DNA of 64,000 nucleotides from Nostoc linckia z4 (GTDB lineage Bacteria > Cyanobacteriota > Cyanobacteriia > Cyanobacteriales > Nostocaceae), in NCBI RefSeq assembly GCF_002608075.1, contig NZ_LAHA01000010.1:62001-126000 (forward strand), read 5' to 3'. The notes beneath the pieces are model-generated. The model was not told the DNA's origin. It was given only the letters and a program-made list of their open reading frames with translations, and made no database searches. Each line of letters opens with the position of its first letter. Within the stretch, counting starts at the first letter, position 1. Below, piece by piece: positions 1 to 7,950 of this stretch. The position numbers and the translations under genes are program-made.

Positions 1-163
1 CCCGGACGGGTGAGGACATCCATCCCACAATAAAATTTATTGTAACATTTTAGTCTTGTCACACCAGTACCGCACCAGTTAACTATTTAGGTGCGTTAGG
101 CTACGCCATAACACACGCTACAGATACTAGAGCCGACGCTGCCAGAAATTGCCAAGATTTTTA

Positions 164-409
164 CAAGGCAAAAGCTCTTACAAGGAAGGCAAAAGCTCTT
201 ACAGGCTGCGCGTAATACTGAAACCTCAAGGCAGAAGCTCTTGCAAGGAAGGCAGAAGCTCTTACAGGCTGCGCGTAATACTTAAACGTCAAGGCAGAAG
301 CTCTTACAAGGAAGGCAGAAGCTCTTGCAGGCTGCGCGTAATACTGAAACGTCAAGGCAGAAGCTCTTACAAGGAAGGCAGAAGCTCTTACAAGGAAGGC
401 GGAAGCTAA
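164..409. repeat. 63-bp tandem repeat, nearly four copies
   Basis: Copies begin at 164, 227, 290 and 353, the last one incomplete. Each unit holds two shorter GGCAGAAGCTCTTACAAG-type modules followed by a GCTGCGCGTAATACT segment. Because 63 is divisible by three, both strands stay open (roughly 149-409 plus, 161-445 minus), giving Arg/Ser- or Ala/Arg-rich repeats without any family resemblance. I read it as non-coding repeat. The rest of positions 1-629 shows only HIP1-type palindromes near 525-545 and no gene. Confidence 0.85.
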
Positions 410-629
410 ATAAATGTGATTGCATATTACGAAAATATGCTGCATTTACCGTAGTATGCTTTAATATATAGAACCCTGTAGATTGCTTGTCACAGCAATA
501 TTATTGACGATTTGAATTTTCAGGCGATCGCTTTTTGGCGATCGTAGCTACACATTGTTATTGGCACTCATTACCCAGTCCCCAATCCCCAGTCCCTTTT
601 ACCCAAGGTAAAAAAGTAGAGTCAAGACG

Positions 630-1703
630 TTGATTAAGTTTTCTCCCACTCAATTGCTCAGTATTGTCATACCTGCGGTGAACAAAACCATCGCTTTGTT
701 TAAGAAATGCAAGCAGCAACGAATTTACACTTTTTCCCTAATGTTTACACTGGGACTTGGTTTAACATTAACTGTCTTTGCGTGTTCTCCAACCACGAGC
801 AACAGTGGAACTACACCAACAACCCAGGCATCAAACAACACCGTAGTTCGTATTGGTTATCAGAAAGCATCAACTATTCTTTATGCACTCAAAGCACAAG
901 GAAGTTTAGAAAAAGCCTTTGCAGCCTCCGGTGCTTCCGTAACTTGGTCGGAATTTCCTGCGGGCCCTCCAATGTTGGAAGCATTAAACGCAGGTAGCAT
1001 TGACTTTGGCTATACCGGAGAATCACCACCAATATTTGCCCAAGCAGGGGGCATTCCTTTAGTTTATGTTGCTTACGATCCCTGGAGTCCCAAAGCAGAA
1101 GCTATTATAGTTCCTAAAGATTCATCCATTAAAAGTGTAGCTGAACTCAAAGGTAAAAGAGTCGCCTTTGCCAAAGGCTCAAATGCTAACTATTTATTAG
1201 TCAAAGCTTTAGAAAAAGCAGGACTACAATACAGTGATATTCAACCCAAAACCTTAGCACCAGCCGATGCTCGTGCTGCTTTTGAAGGTAAGAACGTCGA
1301 AGCTTGGTCAATTTGGGATCCTTACTTAGCCGCAGCAGAAGCCGCAACAGGCGCACGTATTTTAACAGACGCAACGGGATTAGCTCCCAATCGTGGTTAT
1401 TATCTAGCGGCGAAGTCTTTTGTTGACACCAAACCAAATGCTGTAAAAACAATTTTAGACGAAGTTAAAAAAGCCAGTGATTGGGCGAAAAACAATCCCA
1501 GTGAAGTTGCAAAACTTATTTCTCCAGCATTAGGTATTGATGTTCCCGTGTTAGAGATAGCTGAAAAACGGCGTGAGTATGATGTACTTCCACTCACAGA
1601 TGAAGTCATTAACAAACAACAAGAAGTTGCAGATACATTTTATCAAATCAAATTGATACCCAAGGAAATTAAAGTTAAAGAAATTGTTTGGCAAGGAAAT
1701 TAA
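630..1703 (+). CDS. ssuA: Aliphatic sulfonate ABC transporter, substrate-binding lipoprotein (SsuA type)
   Basis: A periplasmic binding protein that would capture sulfonates and deliver them to an SsuBC membrane complex. The mature part carries the SsuA-type stretch with EFPAGPPMLEALNAGSIDFG followed by a TGESPPIFAQAG segment. With the TTG start at 630 the protein has 357 residues, a basic segment (KKCKQQR), a hydrophobic core and a lipobox ending VFAC at Cys52, so it should be lipid-anchored. A GTG at 678 keeps the basic segment and is an alternative start; the ATG at 741 would remove the charged n-region and is less likely. No SsuB or SsuC gene lies in the window. The flavoprotein, ferredoxin and Mrp genes follow on the same strand, which suggests a shared organosulfur role (inference). 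Family is clear, substrate uncertain. Confidence 0.85.
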   Translation: MIKFSPTQLLSIVIPAVNKTIALFKKCKQQRIYTFSLMFTLGLGLTLTVFACSPTTSNSGTTPTTQASNNTVVRIGYQKASTILYALKAQGSLEKAFAASGASVTWSEFPAGPPMLEALNAGSIDFGYTGESPPIFAQAGGIPLVYVAYDPWSPKAEAIIVPKDSSIKSVAELKGKRVAFAKGSNANYLLVKALEKAGLQYSDIQPKTLAPADARAAFEGKNVEAWSIWDPYLAAAEAATGARILTDATGLAPNRGYYLAAKSFVDTKPNAVKTILDEVKKASDWAKNNPSEVAKLISPALGIDVPVLEIAEKRREYDVLPLTDEVINKQQEVADTFYQIKLIPKEIKVKEIVWQGN

Positions 1704-1708
1704 TTGAG

Positions 1709-1804
1709 AATTCAGGAGTCAGAATTCAGAATTCAGGAGTCAGAATTCAGAATTCAGGAGTCAGAATTCAGAATTCAGGAGTCAGAATTCAGAATTCAGG
1801 AGTC
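1709..1804. repeat. 21-bp GAATTCAGGAGTCA tandem repeat
   Basis: About four and a half head-to-tail copies of a 21-base unit built from AATTCAGGAGTCAG follow the ssuA stop codon. The same motif recurs in this window at 37438-37503, 37853-37904, 51103-51127 and 51297-51335, so it is a dispersed family. Confidence 0.9.
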
Positions 1805-1923
1805 AGGAGTTAGGAGTTAGGAGTTAGGAGTTAGGAGTTAGGAGTTAGGAGTTAGGAGTTAGGAGTTAGGAGTTAGGAGTTAGGAGTTAGGAGTTAGGAG
1901 TTAGGAGTTAGGAGTTAGGAGTC
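1801..1923. repeat. GGAGTTA heptanucleotide tandem repeat
   Basis: About 16 near-perfect copies of the seven-base unit GGAGTTA lie in a row, directly joined to the 21-bp repeat. Heptanucleotide short tandem repeats of this kind are known from heterocystous cyanobacteria. Together the two arrays fill most of the 365-base gap between ssuA and the flavoprotein gene; the remainder (1924-2068) is AT-rich with no gene. Confidence 0.92.
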
Positions 1924-2068
1924 AGAATTTAGTTATGGTCTGTGTTTTTGCATGAGATGAAAAATATATGCAAAAGACTCAATAAACACAGTCCATAAAA
2001 AAAGAATAAAAATATCTCTTTTCTATTCTCCACTCCCCATTTTCAACCCAAGTTTAATCCAAAATTGT

Positions 2069-3781
2069 ATGGCTAACATAAACACACAGTGGATCAAAAC
2101 AGATGTCCTAGTCATTGGCGGCGGTACGGCGGGGACAATGGCTGCAATTAAAGCCAAACAAGCCAATGGTGACGCCCAAGTGTTGATTTTGGAAAAAGCA
2201 AATATTCGTCGCAGTGGTGCGATCGCTATGGGAATGGATGGAGTAAACACAGCAGTGATCCCCGGACATTCCACCGCAGAACAGTATGTGCGTGAAGTCA
2301 CCATTGCCAATGATGGCATTCTCCACCAAAAAGCTGTTTACCAAACAGGAAAGCTAGGTTACGAAACCATACAAGAGTTGGAAAGTTGGGGCGTTAAGTT
2401 CCAAAAAGACCCCCAAGGTAATTATGACCTTAAACAAGTGCATCGGGTGGGTAAATATGTGTTGCCCATGCCAGAAGGTAAAGACCTCAAGCAAATTCTC
2501 ACCCGACAGGTGAAGCGCCATCAAGTTAAGGTCACTAACCGTGTAATGGCTACGAGAGTGCTAGTTAAAAATGGTAGAGCAATAGGCGCAGTTGGATTTG
2601 ACGTGCGCGCTGGCGATTTTGTTGTCATCCTTGCCAAAGCCGTCATCCTGTGTACTGGAGCCTGTGGACGTTTGGGACTACCTGCATCTGGCTATCTTTA
2701 CGGTACTTACGAAAATCCTACTAATGCTGGCGATGGCTACTCAATGGCCTACCATGCAGGAGCAGAATTAAGCAACATCGAATGTTTTCAAATTAACCCA
2801 CTGATAAAAGATTATAACGGCCCTGCCTGTGCTTATGTTGCCGGGCCATTTGGAGCATATACAGCCAACGCCGAAGGACACCGCTTTATTAATTGTGATT
2901 ACTGGAGCGGTCAAATGATGTTAGAAATTTGGAAAGAATTAAACTCAGGTAAAGGCCCCATTCAAATGAAAATGAATCATTTAGATGGGGATACAATTTC
3001 AGAAATTGAGTCTATTTTATGGGCAAATGAGCGTCCTAGTAGAGGACGTTTTCATCAAGGTAGAGGAGAAGACTACCGCACTCACGGCGTTGAAATGAAC
3101 ATTTCCGAAATAGGGTTATGTAGCGGACATAGTGCATCTGGTGTTTGGGTGAACGAAAAAGCAGAAACCACAGTTCCAGGACTTTACGCCGCCGGAGATA
3201 TGGCTAGTGTCCCCCATAATTACATGATTGGTGCATTTGTCTTTGGAAGATTGGCAGGAGAAAATGCAATTACATATATTCAAAATCTAGAACATTTAGA
3301 ACCAGACGCAGATGTTTTAGAAGCCGAAAAATCTAGGATTTATGCACCATTAAATCAGCCAAATGGCATTCCCCATACTCAAGTAGAATACAAGTTACGC
3401 CGATTTGTGAATGATTATTTACAACCGCCAAAATCTGCGAACAAAATGGAAATCGGCTTACATAACTTTGTGCGCTATCAAGAAACACTAGCACAAATGG
3501 GAGCGCGAGATCCTCACGAATTAATGCGCTGTATGGAAGTGCATTTTATCCGCGATTGTGCAGAAATGGCAGCACGCGCTTCTTTATATCGTCGTGAAAG
3601 CCGCTGGGGTTTATATCATTATCGTTTGGATTATCCAGAAAAGAATAATCAAGAATGGTTTTGTCACGTCAATTTGCAAAAGAATGACACTGGCGAAATG
3701 ATAATTTTTAAACGTCCAGTGGAGCCTTACATAATTGACGTAGATTTACAAAAAGAGTTTTACGATGTAGCAGTGCGATAA
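2069..3781 (+). CDS. FAD-dependent oxidoreductase, AprA / fumarate reductase flavoprotein-like
   Basis: 570 residues. The N-terminus has the dinucleotide-binding motif VIGGGTAGT (residues 15-23), and a GLYAAGD segment near residues 371-380 closes the FAD site, the layout of the succinate dehydrogenase/fumarate reductase/adenylylsulfate reductase alpha family. The partner gene after a 175-base gap is a small ferredoxin with two [4Fe-4S] clusters, as in AprBA, so the pair probably forms a two-subunit iron-sulfur flavoenzyme. Cyanobacteria reduce sulfate through APS/PAPS reductases of the thiol type, so a dissimilatory APS reductase is not expected; placement beside SsuA suggests oxidation or reduction of an organosulfur compound or sulfite (inference). 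Cytoplasmic: no signal peptide. Family membership is firm, substrate unknown. Confidence 0.8.
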   Translation: MANINTQWIKTDVLVIGGGTAGTMAAIKAKQANGDAQVLILEKANIRRSGAIAMGMDGVNTAVIPGHSTAEQYVREVTIANDGILHQKAVYQTGKLGYETIQELESWGVKFQKDPQGNYDLKQVHRVGKYVLPMPEGKDLKQILTRQVKRHQVKVTNRVMATRVLVKNGRAIGAVGFDVRAGDFVVILAKAVILCTGACGRLGLPASGYLYGTYENPTNAGDGYSMAYHAGAELSNIECFQINPLIKDYNGPACAYVAGPFGAYTANAEGHRFINCDYWSGQMMLEIWKELNSGKGPIQMKMNHLDGDTISEIESILWANERPSRGRFHQGRGEDYRTHGVEMNISEIGLCSGHSASGVWVNEKAETTVPGLYAAGDMASVPHNYMIGAFVFGRLAGENAITYIQNLEHLEPDADVLEAEKSRIYAPLNQPNGIPHTQVEYKLRRFVNDYLQPPKSANKMEIGLHNFVRYQETLAQMGARDPHELMRCMEVHFIRDCAEMAARASLYRRESRWGLYHYRLDYPEKNNQEWFCHVNLQKNDTGEMIIFKRPVEPYIIDVDLQKEFYDVAVR

Positions 3782-3783
3782 AA

Positions 3784-3908
3784 AACGAACCACAGAGGAC
3801 GCAGAGTTCACAGAGAAATGAGAGTTTGAGAAGATTTTGGTATTTTAAATCATCAATTAAGCATTTCTCCTTTCTCTCTGCGTTCTCTGCGCCTCTGCGG
3901 TTCGTTAA
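3784..3908. repeat. Long inverted repeat between flavoprotein and ferredoxin genes
   Basis: The left arm (ACGAACCACAGAGGACGCAGAG, imperfectly) pairs with the right arm ending CTCTGCGGTTCGT, with a spacer of about 60 bases. Related CGCAGAG/CTCTGCG strings recur at 6400-6445 and 22625-22668. It looks like a dispersed hairpin element; it may attenuate transcription between the two genes but has no terminal T-run. Confidence 0.7.
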
Positions 3909-3956
3909 AAATTAACTCAATCTAATTCATAAATAATTTCAACAAGCAGGTAAAAT

Positions 3957-4184
3957 ATGGCTTTAATCACACAAAGAGTAGATGTCCCAGTCATCGTCGA
4001 TGAATCTAAATGTTTAGAAAAATGCGTGGCTTGCATTGAAGTTTGTCCCTTAGATGTATTAGCAAAAAATCCAGAAACGGGAAAAGCTTATATGAAATAC
4101 GATGAATGTTGGTTTTGTCTACCTTGTGAAAAAGAATGCCCAACTAATGCAATTACCGTGCAAATTCCCTTTTTGCTGCGTTGA
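3957..4184 (+). CDS. Two-cluster [4Fe-4S] ferredoxin, AprB-like
   Basis: A 75-residue electron-transfer protein. Cluster one is bound by Cys19, Cys23, Cys26 and Cys30-Pro, cluster two by Cys51, Cys54, Cys57 and Cys61-Pro. The first motif has a three-residue first spacing (C-x3-C-x2-C-x3-C), the second is the standard C-x2-C-x2-C-x3-C. It follows the AprA-like flavoprotein and most likely carries electrons to or from its FAD. AprB proper is about twice as long because it has a C-terminal tail that wraps the alpha subunit; that tail is missing here, so the pair resembles but is not a classical APS reductase. Start ATG has AGCAGG about ten bases upstream. Confidence 0.88.
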   Translation: MALITQRVDVPVIVDESKCLEKCVACIEVCPLDVLAKNPETGKAYMKYDECWFCLPCEKECPTNAITVQIPFLLR

Positions 4185-4252
4185 GATGAAAAAATGACTG
4201 AAAATACAAAAAACACAAGCCTCTGAATTTCTGGACATTGGAGTAAAGCAAC

Positions 4253-5209
4253 GTGAGTGCAGATACAGATTTGGAATTAAATCAATGGTTGGAAATGTTG
4301 CGATCGCCTGATGTCAGCGATCGGTTAGTGGCTGTCAAATCTTTACAACACTTGGGCGAAGATACCGCAGTTGAGGCCTTAATTACCGCCCTAGAAGATG
4401 AAAACACAACAGTACAAAAAATCGCTGTCTCTGCACTTTGGGAAATTGCTAATCCTGCTGCTGTTCCGGCTTTACTAAAATGTCTGGCTTCTCCCGACGC
4501 AGAAATTCGTACTGAGGCGTTATCAGCTTTAGGGGAATTAGTGACTCCAGATCATCTGCTGTTATTACTAGATGCACTACATCAAAAAGATATTAATGTC
4601 AATCTTAACGTACTCATTTTGTTACGCAAGATTCATGATGTTCAATCTCTACCTGCGATATTGTCCTTTTTAGAATCAGAAAATAGCCAGCTGCGGGAAG
4701 CTGCTGTCACAACCGTTCGTTATTTAAATCAAGTGGAGATATGCCCGCCCGTTTTATCCTTAATGAAAGATGCTGATAATAATGTGCGTCGTGCAGCCAC
4801 TTTAACATTAGGTCATTTAGCAGATAAAGAAGCAGTGGAATTACTCACTCAAGCATTGACTTTAGATGCTGATTGGCAAGTGCGAAGAAATGCCGCCAAA
4901 TCTTTAGCAATTCACGCCGATAATCAAGCAATTCCAGCTTTAAAATTTGCCCTGAAAGATGAAAATTGGCAAGTGCGAAAATTTGCCATTCAAGTATTAC
5001 AAAAAACCCCAGATGCCAACTTGCTTCCTACATTAATTGAAGCCTTAACAGATGAATATTCTGATGTGCGAAAAGAAGCAGCGATCGCCCTGGGGAATTT
5101 AGGTAATGCCAATGCTGTAAATGCCCTCAAACAAGCACTAGATGACCCAGACCGGGATGTGTCCATTTACGCACAACGGGCAATTGACAAGATTCAACAA
5201 CAGAAATGA
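4253..5209 (+). CDS. HEAT-repeat (PBS-lyase type) protein
   Basis: 318 residues built almost entirely of helical repeats of about 31 residues, recognisable by recurring segments such as DENTTVQKIAVSALWEIANP, DADWQVRRNAAKSLA and DEYSDVRKEAAIALGNLG. This is the short HEAT type also found in CpcE/CpcF-like lyases and in many cyanobacterial scaffold proteins. The start is GTG, with GGAG about ten bases upstream. It sits 68 bases after the ferredoxin and 22 before the Mrp gene on the same strand, so it is probably co-transcribed and may be an assembly or scaffold factor for the flavoprotein-ferredoxin pair (inference). No catalytic motif is visible. Confidence 0.85.
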   Translation: MSADTDLELNQWLEMLRSPDVSDRLVAVKSLQHLGEDTAVEALITALEDENTTVQKIAVSALWEIANPAAVPALLKCLASPDAEIRTEALSALGELVTPDHLLLLLDALHQKDINVNLNVLILLRKIHDVQSLPAILSFLESENSQLREAAVTTVRYLNQVEICPPVLSLMKDADNNVRRAATLTLGHLADKEAVELLTQALTLDADWQVRRNAAKSLAIHADNQAIPALKFALKDENWQVRKFAIQVLQKTPDANLLPTLIEALTDEYSDVRKEAAIALGNLGNANAVNALKQALDDPDRDVSIYAQRAIDKIQQQK

Positions 5210-5231
5210 TTGCACTGGCATACACAAAATT

Positions 5232-6308
5232 ATGGCGCACAATTCCATATCATTACATCAACAAATACAACCTTCTCCTGCCGATCCCCTAATCATTGGT
5301 CGCCAGCAACAAGTCGTGCAATTTCTCAAGCAAATCATCGAACCCAACCTGAAAAATGACATCGTTAGCTTAGGAATGGTGCGAAATCTGCGTATTGTTG
5401 ATGACTACGTTTACCTACGCCTTTATATCGGTTCCCACCAACAGCAATTACAAACAGAAATTCAAAAAATATTATCCCAGTTATCTTGGTGCAAAAAAGC
5501 CTACATTCAACCTTGCACCATTCCAGGGGTAAAAACCACCTTAGCAATTTCCAGTGGCAAAGGGGGAGTTGGTAAATCTACAACCGCAGTTAATTTAGCC
5601 ACCGCCTTGAGATTAGCTGGTGCTAAAGTTGGTTTACTCGATGCTGATGTCTACGGCCCAAACGTTCCCCAAATGTTGGGACTAGGTAAATCGGAAGTTG
5701 AAATTATTGATACTCCCGAAGGCCAGAGATTTTTACCTTTGTCAGCTTACGGCATTCAAGTCATGTCTGTGGGACTGTTAGCAGAACCGCATCGTCCCCT
5801 AGCATGGCGCGGCCCAATCTTGCACAAAATTATCACCCAGTTTATTCACGAAGTCCAATGGGGAGAGCTAGATTATTTATTAATAGACCTTCCTCCCGGT
5901 ACTGGCGATGCTCAAATCACCATTGTGCAAGAAAGTCCAATTTGTGGAGCAATTTTAGTAACAACTCCCCAACAAGTTGCCATTTCCGATGTCCGCCGTA
6001 GCATTTATATGTTTCGCCAAGTGGGGGTTCCCGTTCTTGGTATTATCGAGAATATGAGCTATTTCATCAACAGTAATGGCGAACAAACATCGATTTTCGG
6101 TACTGGTGGCGGTCAAAAATTGGCAGATGAACTCAAAGCACCCCTTTTAGGAGAAATTCCCATCGATCCCCGCATTTGTAGTGGAGGGGATACAGGTAAA
6201 CCCCTAACACTTGCTGACCCCAACTCCACAACCAGCCAAGCATTTGTCCAAATCGCCGCAGCCTTGGATACAACTTTTTTCTCCGTGTCAAATGCCCAAA
6301 TGGCCTAA
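5232..6308 (+). CDS. mrp: Mrp/NBP35-family iron-sulfur carrier ATPase
   Basis: 358 residues from the ATG at 5232; an upstream in-frame ATG would run back into the HEAT gene. An N-terminal MIP18/DUF59 domain (about residues 15-90) is followed by a P-loop domain with the deviant Walker A GKGGVGKSTT (about 109-118), LLDADVYGPNVPQMLG and LIDLPPGTGDAQ. Family members carry and hand over [4Fe-4S] clusters. The usual CxxC after ENMSYF is absent: the sequence there is ENMSYFINSNGEQ (about residues 272-284), as in several cyanobacterial and plastid relatives. Its place next to an iron-sulfur flavoenzyme suggests a dedicated maturation factor; this is inference, and another mrp may serve general needs. 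Confidence 0.9.
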   Translation: MAHNSISLHQQIQPSPADPLIIGRQQQVVQFLKQIIEPNLKNDIVSLGMVRNLRIVDDYVYLRLYIGSHQQQLQTEIQKILSQLSWCKKAYIQPCTIPGVKTTLAISSGKGGVGKSTTAVNLATALRLAGAKVGLLDADVYGPNVPQMLGLGKSEVEIIDTPEGQRFLPLSAYGIQVMSVGLLAEPHRPLAWRGPILHKIITQFIHEVQWGELDYLLIDLPPGTGDAQITIVQESPICGAILVTTPQQVAISDVRRSIYMFRQVGVPVLGIIENMSYFINSNGEQTSIFGTGGGQKLADELKAPLLGEIPIDPRICSGGDTGKPLTLADPNSTTSQAFVQIAAALDTTFFSVSNAQMA

Positions 6309-6705
6309 CTCAACTAAATCAAATCAGTGACGCTGTAATCCGTGGCTAGCGTCAAAAAACTTACCCTCTTCTCCAAATTCCTCAATACATCAGTCCAAAA
6401 ACTTTGCGTTCCTCTGCGTTTACCTTTGCCTTCCTCTGCGTTAAAAAATACATAACCCCGATACTAACAGATTGGATATGAGAAGTTTTTTTCCCTAAGT
6501 CCTGACTTTATCTGTGCATTTCATGGTAACATCAATAATACACCGGTAAAACGACCAGTTTTTAGATATATGCAATAAATAGAATCAGCAGACAAGGGAG
6601 AAAAGATAGACAACGTAGATGCAGCAGAGGGGCAGGGGAGAATAATAACTTCCCAGTCAACAGTCAACAGTCAACACTCCCCACTTCCTATTCCCAGGAA
6701 AAACT
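6309..6705. other. Intergenic, no gene seen
   Basis: Contains CCTCTGCGTT repeats (6400-6445) related to the hairpin at 3784-3908 and an AGTCAAC heptamer repeated just before the next gene (6655-6676). No coding sequence or clear terminator was recognised. Confidence 0.6.
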
Positions 6706-7806
6706 ATGCCAGTGGAATTTATTGGATTAATTCGGACAAAACCTGTTTCAGAATTAAATAGTACAACAAGTACTCTCGGCGATGACATTATCGATGCGGC
6801 TTATGTTCGTGAATTTGCCAAAGCCCACGAACAAGCAGGCTTTGATAAAGTATTAATTGGCTATAGTTCTAGTAGCCCTGATGGTTTTACTGTAGCGAGT
6901 TTTGCCGCAGCTGCAACGGAGCGATTGGGCTTTTTGATTGCCCACAGACCAGGGTTTGTGGCACCAACTTTAGCAGCCCGCAAGGCGGCTACCCTTGACC
7001 ATTTCACCAACGGTCGGATAGCAATACATATCATTACTGGTGGTAGCGATATCGACCAACAAAAAGACGGTGACTGGTTAGATCATGATAACCGCTACCG
7101 CCGCACTGATGAATATTTAGAAATTGTCCGTCGCACTTGGACGAGTGATACTCCCTTTGATTATGAAGGCGAATTCTACCGTGTCAAGGATGCTTTCTCT
7201 GCAATCAAGCCGCTACAAAAACCCCATATTCCCCTTTACTTTGGCGGTGCATCCAGTCCAGCAGTGAAAGTGGGAGCAAAACACAGTAATGTTTATGCTT
7301 TGTGGGGCGAACCAATCGCCGCAGTGAAAGAACGCATCGCGGAAGTTCGCGCCGCTTTACCACCGGGTGGTTCCATTCGGTTTAGCGTCTCCCTGCGACC
7401 GATCCTTGGTGCTACAGAACAAGAAGCTTGGGAAAAGGCGCATAGTATTTTGGCGAGAATTCAAGAGTTGCGAGGAGGGGCGAAAATAGCTTCCACAGCT
7501 AGACCCCAGGCGGTGGGGTCGCAACGTCTGTTGGATTTTGCAGCCAAAAATGAGGTTTACGATAAACGCCTATGGACACCCATCGCCGCAGCTACAGGTG
7601 CAGCAGGTAACACCACAGCATTAGTGGGTACACCAGAACAAGTTGCAGAAGCTTTAGTTGATTACTACGATGCTGGGGTAACTACCTTGTTGATTCGGGG
7701 TTTCGATCCTTTGGAAGATGCGATCGCCTATGGTCGTGACGTAATTCCTTTAGTACGAAAACAAGTAGCACAACGAGACCAGCAAGCAGTGGCAGCTAAA
7801 AGTTAA
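6706..7806 (+). CDS. FMNH2-dependent alkanesulfonate monooxygenase family (SsuD-like, LLM class)
   Basis: 366 residues of a luciferase-like monooxygenase. These use reduced FMN and oxygen; SsuD splits alkanesulfonates into aldehyde and sulfite. SsuD-like landmarks are FLIAHRPGFVAPTLAARKAA, the TGG and DHDNRY segments of the flavin site, LYFGGASS and a C-terminal GFDPLEDAIAYGRDVIPLV. The N-terminus (MPVEFIGLIRTKPVSE) differs from E. coli SsuD, so it is a subfamily and the sulfonate used may differ. An AGGA precedes the ATG. No NAD(P)H:FMN reductase (SsuE) gene was seen nearby. A VOC protein follows after a predicted terminator. Confidence 0.85.
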   Translation: MPVEFIGLIRTKPVSELNSTTSTLGDDIIDAAYVREFAKAHEQAGFDKVLIGYSSSSPDGFTVASFAAAATERLGFLIAHRPGFVAPTLAARKAATLDHFTNGRIAIHIITGGSDIDQQKDGDWLDHDNRYRRTDEYLEIVRRTWTSDTPFDYEGEFYRVKDAFSAIKPLQKPHIPLYFGGASSPAVKVGAKHSNVYALWGEPIAAVKERIAEVRAALPPGGSIRFSVSLRPILGATEQEAWEKAHSILARIQELRGGAKIASTARPQAVGSQRLLDFAAKNEVYDKRLWTPIAAATGAAGNTTALVGTPEQVAEALVDYYDAGVTTLLIRGFDPLEDAIAYGRDVIPLVRKQVAQRDQQAVAAKS

Positions 7807-7857
7807 CCATTAGGTTAATACACTAAAATTGAAAATTTATAAATCCCTAGCCATACG

Positions 7858-7905
7858 CTCACCAAACTACCAAGATATTGTTAGTATTTGGTGAGTTTCT
7901 TTTAT
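7858..7905 (+). terminator. Rho-independent terminator after the SsuD-like gene
   Basis: A nine-base stem, CTCACCAAA at 7858-7866 and TTTGGTGAG at 7887-7895, is followed directly by TTTCTTTTAT. Confidence 0.65.
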
Positions 7906-7950
7906 CCTCAAAAATAATGTAAATTTTCTCTAGTTATCAGGTAAATCAGA

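Noticed and set aside
149..445. Open frames of 86 and 94 codons on opposite strands
   Set aside because: They exist only because of the 63-base repeat, have no ribosome site and read as simple repeats.
1709..1923. CRISPR array
   Set aside because: Units are directly joined with no spacers of independent sequence and no cas genes are near.
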